Shown here in pieces: positions 41,115 through 48,823 of a DNA stretch of 64,000 bases. Position numbers and translations under genes: made by a program. Source of the DNA: Streptomyces cavernicola (GTDB taxonomy: Bacteria; Actinomycetota; Actinomycetes; Streptomycetales; Streptomycetaceae); assembly GCF_029968035.1 (NCBI RefSeq), contig NZ_JASCIQ010000018.1:91202-155201 (forward strand), written 5' to 3'. Each line of letters opens with the position of its first letter. Position 1 is the first letter of the stretch. The notes beneath the pieces are model-generated. The model saw nothing but the letters and a program-made list of their open reading frames with translations, did no database searches and had not been told where the DNA came from.

Positions 41115-42243
41115 TTTACCGCGGTAAAACGCAGCGGGCGGTGCGTTTCTGACGGGGGTACGGATAGGACGACACCGGCCCGAGCCGACCAGCCCCGGAC
41201 GGGAGTCTTCCGCTTTACCGCGGTAAAACACAGCGGAGAACGGCGACCTGACGGAGTGGGGGAGAGGCGGCGGGGCTCGGCCGTTGTTCCTCAACCGGCC
41301 CAGACGGCGAGGCCACCTCGGCAGCGATACGAAGTGCCACGCCCCTGGGCCCGAGACTTGCCACGCCTCGAAGGACGGATCGGCCGAGCACGTCAGGTGG
41401 TGGCCCGTGTCGAAGACGAGCCGCAGGGCCCCGGACTTGAACGCGACCGCCGACAGAACCTTCGCCCCGAAGAGCGCGAGGGCCGCAGCGACATCCTGCG
41501 ATTCCGGATCGAGAAGCACGGACGTCGTGCCGTGAGCCGTCCCGCGCGAGAGCCCGACGGGTGCTTCGCATACGACTTCCCAGTCCGAGCCGAGCACCAG
41601 CACAAGCCGGAAGTCCACGCTGATCCTGTCGATGCTCATCCCCCGAAGGCTCAGAATCCACCGATCCTCTTCTTCGACGGCACTCTCTTCACTACGCACC
41701 GCTGCACCTTCGCCGATGCGGCAGCCGAGAGCCAAGCGGTGGGCTCCGATCCAACAGCTGGCGGCGGCAGTCCTGGAATCACCTACTCCGCTTTACCGCG
41801 GTAAAACGCGAGCGGTTCGGGAGGGCGGGGGAGTGGGGTCGGGTGTTGAGGACTCACCCCCATCGAGTCCAGCAGGGGCCGTTCCAGCGGGGGCGGTTTT
41901 ACCGCGGTAAAACCGCACGCGGCGTCCGGCGTCGATTTACCGCGGTAAAACGAACGCTGCTCCGGCGGCTCGGGATCGGCTACCGCCGAGCGTCCCCAAC
42001 TCCGCTTCCTGGCGTCGGCAGCACGTCCTTTGGGGGAGGGGGAGCAACGGTCCAGCGGCTGGGGGAGAGGGGGCGGGGACTTTACCGCGGTAAAACGGAG
42101 AAGCCGTCGGGGAAGCCGACCGAGCCAAGGTGGACGAAGACGGCTGTCGTGCGGCCCCATCTGAAGAGGGTTGCCGCGGAGCTCTGCCCTTCTACGCGCG
42201 CGAGCCGGCTGCCGGGGGAGCGGCGGAACTTTACCGCGGTAAA
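41115..42243. repeat. seven centromere-like palindromes upstream of parAB
   Basis: The perfect 14-base palindrome TTTACCGCGGTAAA occurs at 41115, 41214, 41792, 41898, 41936, 42081 and 42230 (start positions). The copy at 41898 extends to a perfect 20-base palindrome (41895-41914). Apart from the DUF6188-like frame (41295-41699), the stretch 40971-42311 has no credible gene. Position next to parAB and copy number fit a parS-type centromere. Confidence 0.9.
41295..41699 (-). CDS. DUF6188-like protein, open to parA without a stop
   Basis: From GTG 41699 (AAGGT upstream) the frame reads EDRWILSLRGMSIDRISVDF, TTSVLLDPESQDVAAALALF, SAVAFKSGALRLVFDTGHHL, DPSFEAWQVSGPGAWHFVSLP, which I recall as DUF6188, a small protein of unknown role. 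The recognisable domain ends near 41295, but there is no in-frame stop: the frame continues through two palindromes (each read as FYRGK) and joins parA in frame to 40308. Either the 3' end has decayed or a 463-residue fusion is possible. I give the domain extent only. Confidence 0.55.
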
Positions 42244-42264
42244 ACGGAGGGTCTGACTCCAGAT

Positions 42265-42308
42265 CACTGCAGTTGAAGTGCTTTGAAAGTATCGGTGCAC
42301 TTGCAGTG
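42265..42308 (-). terminator. hairpin downstream of the hydrolase gene
   Basis: CACTGCAGTTGAAGTGC (42265-42281) and GCACTTGCAGTG (42297-42308) form a stem with a small bulge, directly after the minus-strand hydrolase stop at 42312. Confidence 0.55.
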
Positions 42309-42311
42309 GTG

Positions 42312-43088
42312 TCAATGGTTTTCCGGTGCCGCCCGCCTGATCCCGGCGACCGTCGGCACCGGCTCGTTGGTGAGGAAATCCAGGATGAGCGCGTTCACCA
42401 GGTGCGGCTTCTCCTGCGTCAGGAAGTGCGAAGTGCCGGGTACGACGGCGAGTTCCGCGCCTGGGATCGCGTCGTACATCTCGACCACGTGCCGCATCGT
42501 CACCAGGTCGTCGTCGGAGAACATCACGAGCGTGCGTGCGGTGACCGCGGCCAGGTCGGAGGCCTTGAGGTCGGGCTCCTCGGCGGCCATCTCGCCGATC
42601 TTCGTGGCGACGACCTTGAAGTGGTCGATGCCGTCGGGGGAGACCTCGCCGTACGTCGGGCCGAGGAACTCGAAGATCGCGTCCACGTCCCACTCGGCGT
42701 CCGGGGCGGCCTCGCCGCTCTTGTTGAAGCCGCCGCTGATCAGTACGAGCCGCTTCACCAACTCGGGCCGCCGCATGGCGACGAGCATCGCGACGAACGC
42801 CCCGTCGCTGTGCCCCACCAGGTCGGCCGGCTCGGACACCACCCGTTCCAGGAACGCGATCGTGTCGTCGGCCATCAGCTGGTACGTGATCGGCCCGGGG
42901 ACGTCGGGTGTGTGTCCGTGCCCCCGGCGCTCGGGTGTGTAGACGTGGAGCTTCTCGGCCAGGGCGTCGATGTTCGGGGCGAAGAACCGGGCGTCGACCA
43001 GGCCGCCGTGCAGGAGAACCAGGGGAGTGCCCTCGCCGTGCTCGTCGTACCAGGTGTTCACGTCTCCGAGCTGGGCGTAAGCGGCCAT
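42312..43088 (-). CDS. alpha/beta hydrolase
   Basis: 258 residues. The oxyanion region LVLLHGGLVDARFF, nucleophile elbow LVGHSDGAFVAML (Ser about residue 101), and the C-terminal PGTSHFLTQEKP His are present, as is a VMFSDDDLVT acid segment. The PERRGHGHTPD stretch is typical of haloperoxidase or esterase-like members. ATG 43088 is preferred over the upstream ATG at 43130. It lies just beyond the palindrome array and is not obviously part of replication or partition, so it is probably cargo. Substrate unknown. Confidence 0.87.
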   Translation of the reverse strand: MAAYAQLGDVNTWYDEHGEGTPLVLLHGGLVDARFFAPNIDALAEKLHVYTPERRGHGHTPDVPGPITYQLMADDTIAFLERVVSEPADLVGHSDGAFVAMLVAMRRPELVKRLVLISGGFNKSGEAAPDAEWDVDAIFEFLGPTYGEVSPDGIDHFKVVATKIGEMAAEEPDLKASDLAAVTARTLVMFSDDDLVTMRHVVEMYDAIPGAELAVVPGTSHFLTQEKPHLVNALILDFLTNEPVPTVAGIRRAAPENH

Positions 43089-43425
43089 CGGTCCGTCTCC
43101 ATCCGCAACCGGCCGCTGCAACGCGTTCACACGAGCACGGCCTTGAAGTATGTCGTCATGGATACAGACCGGACGGGGCCCGGAAAATCATCGGAGGCCC
43201 GGTGGGGGAGCGGAGCCCCGCGGACCGGAAACGTTCAACTACCAAGCGAATCAAGCCAGTTGTGCCCCAACACATGGCCCGAGCCGCACCGGATTCCCTA
43301 CGCTCGTGCGCAGCGCGGTGCCGGGGTGCGCTCCCCCGTCGTACCCCGGCACCGCGCACGTGGCCGGGGCCGTCGATGCGGGGCGGCCGGACCCCCGTCC
43401 CAGCCGCCCCGCACCCACGGGTCCT
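43089..43425. other. intergenic region upstream of the hydrolase gene
   Basis: 337 bases with no credible gene. It should carry the hydrolase promoter. I see no clear promoter, dyad or repeat. Confidence 0.4.
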
Positions 43426-43854
43426 TCAGGCTCCGCCGGCCCCGCCGGTCGCCGAGCCACCGCTCGCCGTGCCACCGGAGCCGCTGGAGCCACCGCTCAC
43501 GCCCTCGTCGTAGACGCCGCTCGCCTGCGCGATGCCGTCGAGCGCCGCGGACTCCTCGTCTATGCCCGCGAGCAAGGCGTCCAGGGCGGCGGCGAGCTGC
43601 CGCGAACACGCCGGGTCCGCCAGGGCGGTGGGCCCGACCATGGTCCAGGTCCGCAGCATCTCGTTGCGCACCAACGGTGTGAAATGCGCCCGATCCAGGT
43701 CGTGGGCCGGCAGCCGCGCCCCGTACCCGCCCTGCCCGGCGATACTCCGCAACACCCGCAGAAGCAGGGCGAATTGGGGCTGGGGCAGGGTCTCGCGCAG
43801 CTCTTCGACATGGCCGAGGACCCGCATTCGGGCCGCGTCGGCGGCCGGGCTCAC
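43426..43854 (-). CDS. hypothetical protein with Gly/Ser-rich tail
   Basis: 142 residues from GTG 43854. The body is helical (RMRVLGHVEELRETLPQPQFALLLRVLRSI, HDLDRAHFTPLVRNEMLRTWTM, QLAAALDALLAGIDEESAALDGIAQA) and ends in a Gly/Ser/Ala-rich tail (about 25 residues). I do not recognise the family. The GTG start overlaps the stop of the upstream small gene (43851), suggesting coupled expression. No signal peptide or membrane segment. Confidence 0.55.
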   Translation of the reverse strand: MSPAADAARMRVLGHVEELRETLPQPQFALLLRVLRSIAGQGGYGARLPAHDLDRAHFTPLVRNEMLRTWTMVGPTALADPACSRQLAAALDALLAGIDEESAALDGIAQASGVYDEGVSGGSSGSGGTASGGSATGGAGGA

Positions 43855-44114
43855 ACCGCTCCGGCGCAGGTCGCAGCGGTGTCCGCGGCCATCGGCGCAG
43901 CAGCGGAGCGCAACTGGCGTACGAAGGTCGGGGACGGCGGATTCCGGTGCTGAGCTGTGGCGTCGGCGAGCGACACGTGGTACTCCGTCCCGTCGGAAAT
44001 CCGGTGAGCGAACAGCCGGTGTGCGAATGCTGCTTCGAACAGCTGCGACGGACAGTGAGAGCATGTGTGCCGCTCCGCGGGGTACGACGGAGTGGCCGCC
44101 ACCCGTGCATCCAT
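43851..44114 (-). CDS. hypothetical small protein
   Basis: 87 residues, MDARVAATPS start, with RHTCSHCPSQLFEAAFAHRL (a CxxC-type pair) and ATAQHRNPPSPTFVRQLRSA. No family recognised. It is kept because its stop overlaps the start of the next gene and because nothing better fits the space. No clear ribosome site, so it may be spurious. Confidence 0.35.
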   Translation of the reverse strand: MDARVAATPSYPAERHTCSHCPSQLFEAAFAHRLFAHRISDGTEYHVSLADATAQHRNPPSPTFVRQLRSAAAPMAADTAATCAGAV

Positions 44115-44214
44115 CTCAGCTGCGGTGGTGCTGGAAAACTATGGTTTCGGCGGTGAAATAGTCAACTGGCGTTGATCGCGCCGGTGGGGGAGCAGGACGG
44201 GGAGACGTAAGCCG

Positions 44215-44688
44215 ATGCCAGTGAGCGACAAGAACCCGGGGGCGGGCGGCGATTCGACCCTCGCCGCGCGGCTCGACCACCTCTTCGAGGTGATCCGCCC
44301 CGCAGGCCGCACCCGGCCCTACAGCAACGACGAAGTCGCCGCGCTCCTGCAGGAGCAGGGCGGCCCCACGGTCTCCGGGACCTATCTGTGGCAGCTGCGC
44401 ACCGGCCGCCGCGACAACCCGACGAAACGTCACCTCGAGGCGCTGGCCGACTTCTTCGGCGTACCGGTGGCGTACTTCTTCGACGCGGACGTGGCCCGCC
44501 GCGTCGGCTCCGACCTGGAGACGCTGCTGCGGCTGCGCGAGGCCGGCGTGCAGAGCGTGGCGCTGCGCGCGGTCGGGCTCTCGCCGAAGTCGATGGACGC
44601 GGTGCTCGCGATGATCGACCGCGTACGCGAGCTGGAGGGCCTGCCGCCCGGACCGGGACCGGGACCAGAACCGGGGCCCGCCCAGTGA
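44215..44688 (+). CDS. XRE-family regulator
   Basis: 157 residues. LAARLDHLFEVIRPAGRTRPYSNDEVAALL followed by GTYLWQLRTGRRDNPTKRHLEALADFFGVPVAYFFD is a helix-turn-helix of the EspR-like type used by actinobacterial XRE proteins, with a longer linker between the first helices. The C-terminal half (LETLLRLREAGVQSVALRAVGLSPKSMDAVLAMIDRVRELEGL) is helical and probably dimerises. ATG 44215 has GGGGAGAC upstream. It heads an operon with an ImmA/IrrE-type protease, an MAB_1171c-like protein and an amidase; the protease could cleave it. Confidence 0.85.
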   Translation: MPVSDKNPGAGGDSTLAARLDHLFEVIRPAGRTRPYSNDEVAALLQEQGGPTVSGTYLWQLRTGRRDNPTKRHLEALADFFGVPVAYFFDADVARRVGSDLETLLRLREAGVQSVALRAVGLSPKSMDAVLAMIDRVRELEGLPPGPGPGPEPGPAQ

Positions 44689-44743
44689 CCTCGCCGACTC
44701 CCGTACGGATCAGGGGAGTTCACCCCGGCCGAGGAGGTGGGCC

Positions 44744-45346
44744 ATGAGATTCCGCGCCCGCAGGGGCGAGCCGGGCCCGGACGCGGTCCGGCTCAGCTGC
44801 CGCGACTTCGTGCGCGACCTCCGCCTGCCCGCCGTCGCCGGGGTCCGCGACCTCGTGCCGTACGTCGAGCAGCGCACCGGGCGCGCACTGCGCCTGGAGC
44901 CCGCCGAGGTCGCCGCGTCCGAGTCGGTGCCCTGCGGCATGTGGCTCGCCACCCGCGACACCCACTACGTGTTCTACGACCCCCGTACCAGCCGCTCCCA
45001 CCAGGACCACATCATCGCCCACGAGTTCGGACACATACTCAAAGAGCACCGCGGCGGCCCCGCCCTGCGCGACAAGGACGCCGCCGCGCTGATCACCCAC
45101 ATCGACCCGGCCGTCGTCCGCGCCGTCCTCGGCCGCACCGACTACGCCGAGCACGACGAACGCGAAGCCGAACTCATCGGCTCGTACCTGCAGGCCCACG
45201 CGAGCGCCCACACGAGCCCGTACGCAAGCCCGTACGAGGGCCCGTTCGCGCCGTCCGCCCCCGCCGACCAGGACGCGGCCCGCGTCGCCCGCACCCTGCT
45301 GCGGCCCCGGGGCGCGGGCCCCGGCCGAGAGGGGCGCGCCCGGTGA
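44744..45346 (+). CDS. ImmA/IrrE-type metalloprotease domain protein
   Basis: 200 residues. The zinc-binding HIIAHEFGHILKEH motif (about residues 88-101) is embedded in CGMWLATRDTHYVFYDPRTS and followed by EREAELIGSYLQA with the third ligand-like Glu. ImmA/IrrE proteins cleave XRE repressors to induce stress or mobile-element genes. Here the gene directly follows an XRE gene, and its stop overlaps the next start (GTGA). A proline/serine spacer near residue 150 and an arginine-rich end complete it. Confidence 0.82.
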   Translation: MRFRARRGEPGPDAVRLSCRDFVRDLRLPAVAGVRDLVPYVEQRTGRALRLEPAEVAASESVPCGMWLATRDTHYVFYDPRTSRSHQDHIIAHEFGHILKEHRGGPALRDKDAAALITHIDPAVVRAVLGRTDYAEHDEREAELIGSYLQAHASAHTSPYASPYEGPFAPSAPADQDAARVARTLLRPRGAGPGREGRAR

Positions 45347-46572
45347 AGGACCTGCTGCACCCCCTCGGCCTGGCCCTCGCCGGCACCGGCTTCCTGCTCC
45401 TCCTGCGCGACCTGCGCCGCGACCGCCGCGACCGCGCCCTGGTCGCCCTGAGCGTCGCCTACCTGGCCTCCGCGCTGAGTTACGCGATCTCGCTGACCCC
45501 GGTGTGGGTGCGCGTCGACGCGTTCTTCGGGGTCACCAACATCGCCGTGCCGCTCGCGCAGTCCTGTGTCATCGGCGTCCTCGTCGCGCAGGCCGTCGTC
45601 CTCGTCCACTGGGCGCTGCCCGAGACGGAGGCCGCTCGGGCCCGCCGCCGCACCCGGCTCCTCGTCCTCGCGGGCGGCGCGGTCGTCGCGACCCTCGGCG
45701 TGCTGTTCACGCTGCTCACCCCGGCCGAGCAGCGGCCCGCCGACTTCACCCTGTACTACGCCCACGACCCGTACTACCAGGCGTACTTGACGCTCTACAT
45801 CACCACGTACACCGTCGCCGAGATCTGCCTCGCCGTCGGCTGCGCCCGCCAGGCCCGCAATGCCGCGTCCCCGTGGATCGCCCGCGGCCTGCGCACCATC
45901 AGCGTCGGCGCGGTCGTCACGCTCGGCTACTCCGCGATCCGCATCGCCTCCGTCCTCGGCGCGGTCTTCGACTTCGACGTACGGGAGTTGGAGCCGTACG
46001 CGTGGATCTGCGGGGACATCGGGGCCGCCGTGACGCAGGTCGGCTACTTCCTGCCGACGGTCGCCGCCCGCGCCGCCGAGGCCCGCCTCTGGGTGCGTGA
46101 GCACCTCGCATACCGGAAGCTCGGGCCGCTCTGGACCGAACTGCACCGCGCCGCCCCGTCGATCGCGCTCCTGGAGCCGCCCCGGCAGCTCGCCGAGGTG
46201 CTGCGGCTGCGCGGGGTCGGCTTCCACGTCTACCGGCGCACCGTGGAGATCCGTGACGGCCAGATCGAACTGCGCCCCTACCTCGACCCGGCCGCCCGCG
46301 AACGCGCCGAACTCCGGCGCACCGCCCAGGGGTTGACCGACCCCGACCTCGCCGCGGCCGTCACCGCCGACCAGCTGCGCGACGCCCTCGTACGGCAGCG
46401 CACGGACGCCCGCGTCGACGACCCCGCCGGGTGGGCCGACGCCCGCCTGCCCAGCCGTACCGCCGACGAGGAGACCCGGCTGCTGCTGCGCGTCGCCGCC
46501 CACTTCAGCCCACCCGCAGCCCCCGAGCACCCCGCGCACCCCGCCGACACACCCACCGGAACCCGCACATGA
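45343..46572 (+). CDS. MAB_1171c-like membrane protein
   Basis: 409 residues. The N-terminal half has about seven hydrophobic segments (LHPLGLALAGTGFLLLL, ALVALSVAYLASALSYAI, and so on to about residue 250). The C-terminal cytoplasmic half has WTELHRAAPSIALLEP, VGFHVYRRTVEIRDGQIELRPYL and DEETRLLLRVAAHF. This is the MAB_1171c family of actinobacteria, commonly found with XRE and ImmA/IrrE genes; function not established. GTG 45343 overlaps the protease stop (GTGA), and the stop overlaps the amidase start (ATGA), so the four genes are one operon. Confidence 0.8.
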   Translation: MKDLLHPLGLALAGTGFLLLLRDLRRDRRDRALVALSVAYLASALSYAISLTPVWVRVDAFFGVTNIAVPLAQSCVIGVLVAQAVVLVHWALPETEAARARRRTRLLVLAGGAVVATLGVLFTLLTPAEQRPADFTLYYAHDPYYQAYLTLYITTYTVAEICLAVGCARQARNAASPWIARGLRTISVGAVVTLGYSAIRIASVLGAVFDFDVRELEPYAWICGDIGAAVTQVGYFLPTVAARAAEARLWVREHLAYRKLGPLWTELHRAAPSIALLEPPRQLAEVLRLRGVGFHVYRRTVEIRDGQIELRPYLDPAARERAELRRTAQGLTDPDLAAAVTADQLRDALVRQRTDARVDDPAGWADARLPSRTADEETRLLLRVAAHFSPPAAPEHPAHPADTPTGTRT

Positions 46573-48176
46573 TCCGCCGCACCTTCCTCGCCCTGACCAC
46601 CGGCCTCACCTCGACCCTGGCCGCCGCGTCCCTGAGCACGCCGGCCGCCGCGAGCGCCGCCCCCACCGCCCAGCACACTCGCCCGCACCCACGCCGGAAG
46701 GTCACCCAGCCCGTGCGCACCCCCCTGCACCTCGCCCCCGCCCGCGACCAACTCGACGCGCTGCGGCGGCAGAAGATCTCCAGCCGCGAACTCCTCGACC
46801 TGCTCCTCGCCCACCACGAGCGCGTCAACCCGGACGTGAACGCGGTCGTCACCCTCGACGCCGCACGCGCCCGCGAGGCCGCCCGCGCCGCCGACGCCCA
46901 CCTCGCCCGCACCGGCGAGCCCCTCGGCCCGCTGCACGGCCTGCCGATGACCGTGAAGGACGCCTTCGAGACCGAAGGGCTCCGTACGACCTGCGGCAGC
47001 CGCGAGCTCGCCGAGCACGTCCCGGACCGCGACGCCGACGCCGTGGCCCGACTGCGCGCGGCCGGCGCCATCATCCTCGGCAAGACCAACACCCCCGCCA
47101 ACTGCCAGGACATCCAGACCTCCAACGAACTCTTCGGCACCACCCGCAACCCGTACGACCCCGAGCGCACCGCGGGCGGCTCCTCCGGCGGGCCCGCGGC
47201 GGCCGTCGCGACCGGACTCACCGCCCTGGAGGTCGGCAGCGACCTGGCGGGCTCGCTGCGGCTGCCCGCGCACTACTGCGGCGTGCACGCCCTGCGCCCC
47301 AGCCACGGCATCGTCGCGACCCGCGGCCACATCCCGCGCCCGCCCGGCTGGCTGACGAGCGGCGACATGCTCACCCCGGGCCCCCTCGCCCGCACCGCCG
47401 ACGACCTGGCGCTGCTCCTGGACGTCCTCGCGGGCCCCTCGCCGACCGACGCCCCCGCCTGGCGGCTCGACCTGCCCGCGCCCCGCAGCCGGACGCTGGG
47501 GGGCCTGCGCGTGGGCGTCTGGGCGGACGACCCGTACTGCCGCGTCGACGCCGAGACCCGTGAACTCCTCGCCCGCGTCACGGAGTCGGCCGCGGCCGAG
47601 GGCGCCCGCACGGACACCGACACCCGCCCGGTGGACCTGGCCGACTCGGACCGCCTCTTCCAGGCCCTGATGTACGCGACGGGCACCGCCGCGGTCGGCG
47701 ACGCCGCCTTCCAGGCCGAGGTCGACGCGGCCGCGAAGCTCGCCGACGACGACCACAGCCCCGGCGCGTTCTTCCTGCGCTCACGCACCCAGCGGCACCG
47801 CGACTGGCTGCGCGCGAACGAGGAGCGGGAAAAGCTCGCCCGCACCTGGGCCCGGTACTTCGAGGACCACGACGTCCTCGTCACGCCGTCCGCCCCGACC
47901 GCGGCCGTGCCCGACCTGACCTCGGTGCCGGTCCCGCAGCGCCGCATCACCGTCGACGGCGTCGAGCGCCCGTACTTCGACCAGACCGCCTGGGCCAACC
48001 TCACCAGCCACGTCCGGCTGCCCGCGGCCACGGTCCCGGTGGGGCGGACCGCCACGGGGCTCCCGCTCTCCGTCCAGGTCGTCGGTCCCTACCTCGCGGA
48101 CCGGACAGTCCTGGCGGTCGCCGAGGAGCTGTCGCGCCTGTTCCCGCAGCCGGCCGCGCCCGCACTGGACGTCTGA
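46569..48176 (+). CDS. secreted amidase (amidase-signature family), probable Tat substrate
   Basis: 535 residues. The N-terminus MIRRTFLALTTGLTSTLAAA plus SLSTPAAASA has RRxFL, fitting a twin-arginine signal. The catalytic Lys lies in LPMTVKDAF, the cis-Ser in ERTAGGSSGGPAAAVA and the nucleophilic Ser in EVGSDLAGSLRLPAHYCG, in the Ser-cisSer-Lys order of amidase-signature enzymes. It hydrolyses an amide; target unknown. ATG 46569 overlaps the previous stop. Last gene of the XRE operon; the stretch beyond it is origin-like region 2. Confidence 0.87.
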   Translation: MIRRTFLALTTGLTSTLAAASLSTPAAASAAPTAQHTRPHPRRKVTQPVRTPLHLAPARDQLDALRRQKISSRELLDLLLAHHERVNPDVNAVVTLDAARAREAARAADAHLARTGEPLGPLHGLPMTVKDAFETEGLRTTCGSRELAEHVPDRDADAVARLRAAGAIILGKTNTPANCQDIQTSNELFGTTRNPYDPERTAGGSSGGPAAAVATGLTALEVGSDLAGSLRLPAHYCGVHALRPSHGIVATRGHIPRPPGWLTSGDMLTPGPLARTADDLALLLDVLAGPSPTDAPAWRLDLPAPRSRTLGGLRVGVWADDPYCRVDAETRELLARVTESAAAEGARTDTDTRPVDLADSDRLFQALMYATGTAAVGDAAFQAEVDAAAKLADDDHSPGAFFLRSRTQRHRDWLRANEEREKLARTWARYFEDHDVLVTPSAPTAAVPDLTSVPVPQRRITVDGVERPYFDQTAWANLTSHVRLPAATVPVGRTATGLPLSVQVVGPYLADRTVLAVAEELSRLFPQPAAPALDV

Positions 48177-48823
48177 CGCGCGGCCGCACGACGGGGGACC
48201 GAAGGGCTCGACGGACCCTTCGGTCCCTCTTCTTTCAGTCCCTGGAAGAAGCCGCAGGTCACAGCGTTTTCACCCGGTCCTGAGCAGGGTTTGAAGGGAC
48301 CGAAGTGACTCAACTTCCCAGTTATGAGCGTAACTACGTGATGTACATGTACGCGCGTACGCGCACGCACATATGTAAAGACATATATCTAGTACAGCTC
48401 ATAACTGGGGACTCCGAGTCCCTCCAGTCCCTAATTCGGCATCCGCAAGGCTCTGACCTGCGAAGACTCTGAGGGTCCGAAAGCAGGGCCCCAACAGTCC
48501 AGCCCCTGCCCGTTGGTCCCTCGCGGGCCCGGCCGTGAGCGCACCGAGCCCGGCAGTGACCCAAGGGACTCAACTCCAGTTACCTGCGTGCGAGGGTCCG
48601 AACCCGACCGGCGGGCAGCGGCGTGCGCGGGAGTCCGGTCCCTTGAGCCCTCACGAATCAGGACAGAACGGGAGGTACGGGTGTTTCCTGCGGGTGACCG
48701 ACGAGTGGGCGGCGGCCGACCGAGCGCGCAGCCCCCGCTCACCCTGCCCGCGGGCCCCTCCCACGCCGGCCCCCACGGCCGGCACACGCGCTCCAGCCAC
48801 CCCCACCACCCGCAAGGACGCCC
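48177..48823. other. origin-like iteron region 2
   Basis: 647 bases without a credible gene upstream of the second D5 gene. It starts with a hairpin whose arms are GGGACCGAAGGG (48195-48206) and CCCTTCGGTCCC (48216-48227). Further GGGACYGAAG-like and GGGACTC motifs recur to about 48650. CGCAGGTCA (48253-48261) and TGACCTGCG (48454-48462) flank a perfect 13-base dyad, CCCAGTTATGAGC (48317-48329) and GCTCATAACTGGG (48397-48409), whose loop is AT-rich and CGCG-rich with the palindromes GTACATGTAC and GTACGCGCGTAC. It has the same plan as 38479-38652. The last 160 bases (48660-48823) are GC-rich leader. Confidence 0.72.

Noticed and set aside
40308..41735. 475-residue frame as a single ParA
   Set aside because: Taken as two units: parA has its own ATG and ribosome site at 40970. 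The upstream domain is reported separately and the open frame is noted as a finding.
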